30,365 bases of DNA, taken from assembly GCA_900767685.1 (NCBI GenBank), contig CAAGAB010000050.1, positions 1-30,365 of the forward strand, given 5' to 3'. The stretch comes from an uncultured Coprococcus sp. (GTDB lineage: Bacteria; Bacillota_A; Clostridia; Lachnospirales; Lachnospiraceae). A model generated the notes under the pieces. It was given only the letters and a program-made list of their open reading frames with translations. It searched no databases and had not been told where the DNA came from. Made by a program: the position numbers and the translations under genes. Positions within the stretch are counted from its first letter, which is position 1. Each line of letters opens with the position of its first letter. Shown in pieces: positions 26,285 to 30,365 of this stretch.

Positions 26285-27163
26285 GTGGAACAATACATAG
26301 ACAGATACGTTGAATATTTAAAAAATGTAAAAAAATCAAGTGAGAATACCATTGCGTCATATAGAAGGGATCTAATGAAGTTTGTTGGGTATTTTCATGA
26401 CAAAAATCTTGATAGTCTGGAGGATATAACTGAGACATACATAACCTCATATGTTCTTGATATGGAGAGGAATGGAATGTCGATGGCTACGGTGTCGCGT
26501 AATATTGCGTCTATAAAGTCTTTTTATGCTTTTTTACTCAGAGAGAGGATCGTGACTGATGACCCTGCTGAGAATATAAAGCCTCCAAAGATAGTGAAGA
26601 AAGCACCGGAGATATTGACTATCAGTGAGGTGAATAAACTTCTTTCACAGCCAACTAACAAGACTCCGAAAGAAATCAGGGATAAAGCCATGTTGGAACT
26701 CTTGTATGCAACAGGCATCAGAGTGACTGAGTTAGTCACACTCAAGCTTACTGATGTCAATATGAAGCTTGGGTTTATAGAGTGTCATGATGGAGATAAA
26801 GTTAGAACGGTTCCTGTTGCAGAAGTTGCTCAGAGAGCACTGAGCAGATATATAACAGAGGTGCGCGATGATATGAGCGGTGGAAGTGATTATCTGTTTT
26901 TCAACTGTAAGGGAGCCCCTATGTCCAGACAGGGATTTTGGAAGATAATAAAATATTATGCAGCAAAGGCTGGAATAGACAAGGATATAACACCTCATAT
27001 GATCAGGCATTCATTTGCATCACATATGTTGAATAACGGTGCTGATATCAGATCCGTTCAGGAAATGCTGGGACATGTGGATATAGCCACGACTCAGATC
27101 TATCTGACTAATAAGCAGAGTAAGCTCAAAGAAGAATATGCCAAAGCATATCCGAGAGCTTAA
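26285..27163 (+). CDS. xerD: Tyrosine recombinase XerC/XerD family
   Basis: This 292-residue protein starts at GTG 26285, eight bases after AGGGGA. The N-terminal SAM-like core-binding domain (about 1-95) and the catalytic domain (about 108-292) have all active-site residues: R146 (TGIRVTEL), K172, H238 and R241 (HMIRH), H264 (LGH) and Y273 (QIYL). The length and the NNGADIRSVQEMLGHVDIATTQIY motif fit chromosomal XerD, which resolves dimers at dif sites together with XerC. It could instead be XerC, since only one of the two is visible. No phage or integron genes are near, which favours a housekeeping role. Confidence 0.92.
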   Translation: MEQYIDRYVEYLKNVKKSSENTIASYRRDLMKFVGYFHDKNLDSLEDITETYITSYVLDMERNGMSMATVSRNIASIKSFYAFLLRERIVTDDPAENIKPPKIVKKAPEILTISEVNKLLSQPTNKTPKEIRDKAMLELLYATGIRVTELVTLKLTDVNMKLGFIECHDGDKVRTVPVAEVAQRALSRYITEVRDDMSGGSDYLFFNCKGAPMSRQGFWKIIKYYAAKAGIDKDITPHMIRHSFASHMLNNGADIRSVQEMLGHVDIATTQIYLTNKQSKLKEEYAKAYPRA

Positions 27164-27200
27164 AATAAAATAACTTATAGACTAAGGAGAGAATCAAATC

Positions 27201-28049
27201 ATGGAAAACAATTACTTTGCTCCGACGCAGATTATTGAGAACAATCTGAAGGGCGCAGTTGGAAAAGCAAACTTGAAATTATACAAGATGATCATGATGG
27301 GCTTTTTTGCAGGTATGTTTATTGCAATTGGTGCTGAAGGATCCAATCTTGCGGTACACACAGTCGATAATTTTGGACTGGCCAAGACGCTTGCGGGATG
27401 CATTTTCCCAGTAGGACTGATGATGCTTTCGATCATAGGTGCAGAACTTTTCACAGGAAACTGTATGATGATAGCAGCTGTAGTGGATAGAAGAATAAAA
27501 CTTGTTCAGATGTTAAAGAACTGGGTTGTGGTGTATCTCAGCAATCTGATTGGATCAGTAGTTACAGCTTCTCTGATATATGGAAGCGGACAGTTTGACA
27601 ATTCAGCCGGTGGCCTCGGTGCCTACACTATTAAGGTTGCCATGGGCAAGACAGGGCTTGATTTTGGAAATGCTTTTGTATCAGGAATAATGTGCAACAT
27701 CCTTGTGTGCGTTGCCGTTCTCATGGCATCATCCGCGAAAGATATAATAGGTAAGATATTTGCGTGTTTTTTCCCGATCATGGTGTTTGTTATATCGGGA
27801 TTCGAGCACTGTGTTGCGAACATGTATTATATTCCGGCTGGAATCATGGCTGCATCAAACAGCAAATATGTTGACAAGGCGTGTGAGCTTTATGGCTATA
27901 CAGCTCAGCAGATAAGTGATCAGCTGACATTAGGTAATTTCTTTGGAAAGAACCTTCTTCCGGTTACCCTTGGAAATATCATAGGCGGTGGTGTGATAGT
28001 AGGACTTGGACTCTATATGATCAACAAGCCTAAGAAAGAAACAGAATAG
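27201..28049 (+). CDS. Formate/nitrite transporter (FocA/NirC family)
   Basis: This 282-residue protein has AAGGAG before its ATG. Six membrane segments run from about residue 27 to 275. FNT signatures are AELFTGNCMM (81-90), SGIMCNILVCVAVLMA (161-176) and GFEHCVANMYYIPAG with the central pore His H203. FNT proteins are pentameric channels for formate, nitrite or hydrosulfide. In a fermenting anaerobe formate export or uptake is the likely role, but no formate-lyase or nitrite gene nearby confirms the substrate. It lies 37 bp after xerD and may be read with it, or from its own weak promoter. Confidence 0.93.
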   Translation: MENNYFAPTQIIENNLKGAVGKANLKLYKMIMMGFFAGMFIAIGAEGSNLAVHTVDNFGLAKTLAGCIFPVGLMMLSIIGAELFTGNCMMIAAVVDRRIKLVQMLKNWVVVYLSNLIGSVVTASLIYGSGQFDNSAGGLGAYTIKVAMGKTGLDFGNAFVSGIMCNILVCVAVLMASSAKDIIGKIFACFFPIMVFVISGFEHCVANMYYIPAGIMAASNSKYVDKACELYGYTAQQISDQLTLGNFFGKNLLPVTLGNIIGGGVIVGLGLYMINKPKKETE

Positions 28050-28069
28050 TTGAAAGATGTAATATATCT

Positions 28070-28091
28070 AGAATTAGAATAGAATTAGAAT
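28070..28091. repeat. 11-bp tandem duplication
   Basis: AGAATTAGAAT occurs twice in direct contact (28070-28080, 28081-28091), in the gap after the transporter gene. It is probably slippage, with no sign of function. Confidence 0.7.
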
Positions 28092-28131
28092 GCAAAATTT
28101 AATATAAAAACTGAATGTTATATTGAGACGG

Positions 28132-28183
28132 AAAAAGATATGTCCGTGCACTTACAAACAGGTGCACGGACATATCTTTTTTT
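28132..28183. terminator. Bidirectional terminator between the transporter gene and aroC
   Basis: A perfect 20-bp stem (28132-28151 and 28162-28181) with a 10-nt loop ends in AAAAA on the left and seven T on the right. It serves both convergent genes; the aroC stop codon is 10 bp beyond it. Confidence 0.95.
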
Positions 28184-28192
28184 CTTGGTTTC

Positions 28193-29293
28193 TCAGTCAT
28201 TATAAAAATCCACGATCTTGTCCATTCTTGATGACATGTTCTCAAATAACAGATCCAGAATAGTGAGAGCGGTCATCGATTCAACAACAACAACGGCTCT
28301 TGGTCCGATGATCGGATCATGGCGGCCTCTTATGGACACCTCGATGTCTTCCCCGGATTTGCTGACGGTATTTTGGACGGAGGCAATTGATGGAGTAGGC
28401 TTGAAATGAGCCTTCAGAACGATATCTGAGCCATCACTCATGCCGCCCAGGATTCCACCAGCGTGGTTTGTCTCTTTCGAGACTTTGCCGTCTTTCATGA
28501 TGAATTCGTCGTTATTGTATGATCCTCTGCTCTCAGAAACCTCTATGCCATCGCCGATCTCAACTGCCTTGACAGCTCCGATGGACATGACAGCCTTCGC
28601 CAGACATGCGTCCAGTTTGCCAAATACCGGTTCGCCGATTCCTGCAGGCATGCCGTGAACTATACACTCAACACTTGAGCCTATGGAGTCATTTTCAGCC
28701 ATGCAATCCTCAAGGATAGAAGATGCCCTGGTATAAGCATCTGGATCAGGCATGTTAAGATCGTTTTTGAGAATATAGTCTGTATCAAAATTGTTTTTGT
28801 CTATATGTACATCGCCGATGGAAGATACATATGTAGTTATGGTGATTCCCAGTTCCTTAAGTATCTTAGATGCAATCGCACCTGCGGCAACTCTGCCTAT
28901 GGTCTCTCTTCCTGACGATCGTCCGCCACCTCTATAGTCTCTGAAACCATACTTCTGATCAAAAGTGTAGTCTGCATGTCCCGGTCTATAATATGTTGCG
29001 ATATCTCCGTAATCTCCGGAACGCTGTGAAGTGTTTCTCACTATCATTGATATAGGTGTTCCTGTGGTCTTTCCCTCGAAAATTCCTGACAATATCTCAA
29101 CAGTGTCAGATTCCTTTCTTGGAGTTGAGAACTGCGAAAATCCCGGTTTCCTCCTGTCGAGAAATATCTGGATATCCTCCTCGCAAAGCGGAAGTCCTGC
29201 CGGACATCCGTCAACGACAACTCCCAGAGCCTTTCCGTGAGATTCGCCCCATGTTGTGATAGTGAATTTATTTCCTATGGTAGAACCTGCCAT
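28193..29293 (-). CDS. aroC: Chorismate synthase
   Basis: This 366-residue protein starts at ATG 29293 with GAAAGGAG before it. A longer frame reaches 29368, but its added residues are not family sequence. Signatures are GESHG (16-20), GCPAGLPL, RPGHAD (103-108) and GGRSSGRET (123-131) for flavin and EPSP binding. It removes phosphate from 5-enolpyruvylshikimate-3-phosphate using reduced FMN and so closes the shikimate pathway. It appears without other aro genes in the window and has its own promoter and terminator. Confidence 0.98.
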   Translation of the reverse strand: MAGSTIGNKFTITTWGESHGKALGVVVDGCPAGLPLCEEDIQIFLDRRKPGFSQFSTPRKESDTVEILSGIFEGKTTGTPISMIVRNTSQRSGDYGDIATYYRPGHADYTFDQKYGFRDYRGGGRSSGRETIGRVAAGAIASKILKELGITITTYVSSIGDVHIDKNNFDTDYILKNDLNMPDPDAYTRASSILEDCMAENDSIGSSVECIVHGMPAGIGEPVFGKLDACLAKAVMSIGAVKAVEIGDGIEVSESRGSYNNDEFIMKDGKVSKETNHAGGILGGMSDGSDIVLKAHFKPTPSIASVQNTVSKSGEDIEVSIRGRHDPIIGPRAVVVVESMTALTILDLLFENMSSRMDKIVDFYND

Positions 29294-29765
29294 AATATGT
29301 CTCCTTTCAAACGTGGTATAACTACCGCTCCATTTCAGACAAATACAAAGTCGGATATGTATGTGCAAAGTCTGCGCGAATTATTATAGCATACATAAGT
29401 TTATGATAACAAGAAATAAGTTGGATGCTGTGAAGTGTGAAAGTGCGAAAAACGTAGAAAGTGAGAGAAGATGCGAAAAAATGAAATATCTTTTCGATAT
29501 CATTCTCGTTGTTGGTATGTCGATCTCTTGAGCATTTGATATTTTGACATGTCCATTGATGATATGTTGACATTTTATCTATGATGCATCTGTATAATGA
29601 CTTCATGATGTTGAAATAGTGAACCTTGTAATGTCGAATGGTATGTATTAAAATATACAAATAATGCTGAACGGCAGGTATCAAAGTATACAAGTAATGT
29701 CATGTGTTGATCAATAGATAATGGAAGGGCACGGCGGAATATATAGCTGATATAAGGTGAAGAAG
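29294..29765. other. 472-bp non-coding stretch between aroC and the 56-codon gene
   Basis: No gene is supported here. It carries the aroC promoter (29383-29412, minus strand). It also has two TTGACA elements (29544, 29567), with TATAAT at 29593 twenty bases after the second. An imperfect direct repeat of about 24 bp (29641-29666 and 29678-29699) shares TATACAA and GTAATG-like ends. Confidence 0.75.
29383..29412 (-). promoter_or_regulatory. aroC promoter
   Basis: On the minus strand TTGTTA (29407-29412), an 18-bp spacer and a perfect TATAAT (29383-29388) with TGC before it (extended -10). The leader would be about 80 nt. Confidence 0.6.
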
Positions 29766-29936
29766 ATGGAAAAATATTACATAGTAAAATCTATAGATGG
29801 AGATTACGCTAATCTGGTTGATGAGAATGAGCCGGATGGTGAGACTAAGCTCGTTGCAAGAGCATTACTTCCAGAAAATATATCAGAGGGAACAAGACTT
29901 CATTATGCGTTCTTGCAATATGAAATAGCAGAGTAG
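29766..29936 (+). CDS. Small protein resembling DUF3006 (56 aa)
   Basis: A complete frame from ATG 29766 to TAG 29936 has AAGGTG six bases upstream, a good ribosome site. The product starts MEKYYIVKSIDGDYANLVDE and continues with KLVARALLPENISEGTRLHY. A 'DGDYA' hairpin, acidic turn, 'ALLPENISEG' and final strand form the pattern of DUF3006-type small beta-barrel proteins, which are often found near unrelated genes in Firmicutes. It has no signal peptide or membrane segment. The function of the family is unknown. It is probably expressed on its own, since the rpsO promoter lies behind it. Confidence 0.65.
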   Translation: MEKYYIVKSIDGDYANLVDENEPDGETKLVARALLPENISEGTRLHYAFLQYEIAE

Positions 29937-29986
29937 TTCTGTAATAGTTCTGCAATATGAAATAATAATAGTTGAGGATAATAATA

Positions 29987-30035
29987 TGTAGAATAATTCC
30001 CCCTTTACAAACAAACACACATATGTTATTCTACA
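29987..30035. repeat. 10-bp inverted repeat around the rpsO promoter
   Basis: TGTAGAATAA (29987-29996) and TTATTCTACA (30026-30035) are exact inverted copies, 29 bp apart. The right arm covers the -10 element, and the -35 lies between the arms. Confidence 0.6.
30004..30032 (+). promoter_or_regulatory. rpsO promoter
   Basis: TTTACA (30004-30009), a 17-bp spacer and TATTCT (30027-30032). The predicted start, about 30038-30040, would put the first leader pairing element at the very 5' end. Confidence 0.55.
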
Positions 30036-30036
30036 C

Positions 30037-30092
30037 AAGGTCAGCTGACACTTAGTTTGAGGATACCTCTAGACCTTTTGCCCGGTGTCAGC
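30037..30092 (+). promoter_or_regulatory. Structured rpsO leader, candidate S15 autoregulatory RNA
   Basis: GCTGACAC (30044-30051) pairs with GTGTCAGC (30085-30092). Inside, GAGG (30059-30062) and CCTC (30066-30069) form a small hairpin. AAGGTC (30037-30042) can pair with GACCTT (30072-30077), which would cross the long helix and make a pseudoknot. S15 is known to control its own mRNA through different leader structures in different phyla. This one is consistent with that, but not shown. The ribosome site starts 19 bases after the last helix. Confidence 0.6.
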
Positions 30093-30125
30093 CATGTATA
30101 TTTATTTTATAGGAGGATTGTTATT

Positions 30126-30365
30126 ATGATAACAAAAGAGCAGAAGCAGGAAATCGTAGCTAAGTACGGCAAGGATGCAAACGACACAGGTTCAACAGAG
30201 GTTCAGATCGCACTTCTTACAGCAAGAATCAACGACCTCAACGGACATTTCAAGGCTAATCCAAAGGATCATCCCTCAAACCGTGGTCTTCTTAAGATGG
30301 TTGGTCAGAGAAGAAACCTTCTTGCATTCCTCAAGAGTAAGGATATCGAGGCATACAGAAAGCTC
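30126..30365 (+). CDS. rpsO: 30S ribosomal protein S15, 3' partial
   Basis: ATG 30126 has AGGAGG nine bases upstream. The 80 visible residues follow S15 closely: [38 protein letters not shown], then [24 protein letters not shown] and a YRKL end. The frame is open at the window edge, and about eight more residues are expected. S15 binds a three-way junction of 16S rRNA early in small-subunit assembly and often represses its own mRNA. It is commonly followed by pnp, which would be just outside. Confidence 0.98.
   Translation, partial: MITKEQKQEIVAKYGKDANDTGSTEVQIALLTARINDLNGHFKANPKDHPSNRGLLKMVGQRRNLLAFLKSKDIEAYRKL

Noticed and set aside
29294..29368. N-terminal extension of aroC
   Set aside because: The family start MAGSTIGNKFT with a strong ribosome site lies at 29293, and the upstream codons overlap the leader and promoter region.
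29322..29693. 123-codon minus-strand frame upstream of aroC
   Set aside because: It overlaps the aroC promoter, has no ribosome site and its translation has no recognisable pattern.

Overview
The window looks like chromosomal DNA of a low-to-moderate GC, anaerobic, Gram-positive Clostridia member, most likely Lachnospiraceae (gut or rumen type). This rests on strong AGGAGG-type ribosome sites and sigma-A-like promoters. It also rests on the Firmicutes block rpmB / asp23 (yloU) / fakA (yloV) / recG / rsmD (ylbH) / coaD (ylbI) / ylbJ / ylbM, RNase Y, a BadF/HgdC-type activase typical of strict anaerobes, sporulation-linked families (GerW/YtfJ, YlbJ), and a secreted GH5 cellulase. Genus cannot be fixed from the sequence alone. 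No rRNA, tRNA, CRISPR array, insertion sequence or prophage was seen.

Layout. 1-876: 3' end of a secreted multidomain surface protein. 1003-1061: a shared bidirectional terminator. 1125-5345 (minus): a very large acyl-CoA dehydratase activase-like protein with two ATPase modules. 5642-10439 (plus): a poorly characterised series: a double-LysM protein, a rhomboid-like membrane protein with a C-terminal zinc ribbon, two unrecognised proteins, a DUF2953 (YtfI-like) protein and GerW/YtfJ, closed by a terminator. 10480-10632: a possible 50-residue membrane protein lying between two terminators. 10709-10894 (minus): rpmB, divergent from asp23-fakA-recG (11127-15326). A membrane-anchored GH5 cellulase (15360-16982) sits between recG and the overlapping rsmD-coaD pair, which is followed by a coiled-coil protein with an extremely acidic tail. 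ylbJ and ylbM (18960-21248) are on the minus strand and converge on it.

21249-21769 is a 0.5-kb non-coding stretch with a 16-bp palindrome, seven copies of a 15-bp tandem repeat and a LexA-type box in front of recA-recX. Next come rny (RNase Y) with its terminator, a NUDIX ADP-ribose pyrophosphatase, a XerC/D recombinase, a formate/nitrite transporter, a bidirectional terminator, aroC on the minus strand, a second non-coding stretch (29294-29765), a 56-codon gene, and rpsO. rpsO has a structured leader and is cut by the window end.

Functional themes. Genome maintenance is covered by recA, recX, recG and xerD. RNA and translation are covered by rpmB, rsmD, rny, ylbM and rpsO. Cofactor and core metabolism are covered by coaD, aroC, the NUDIX enzyme and the formate channel. 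Cell envelope and sporulation functions are covered by the LysM protein, YlbJ and GerW. The least understood parts are the 5.6-10.4 kb cluster, the orphan activase, the repeat tract before recA and the rpsO leader.
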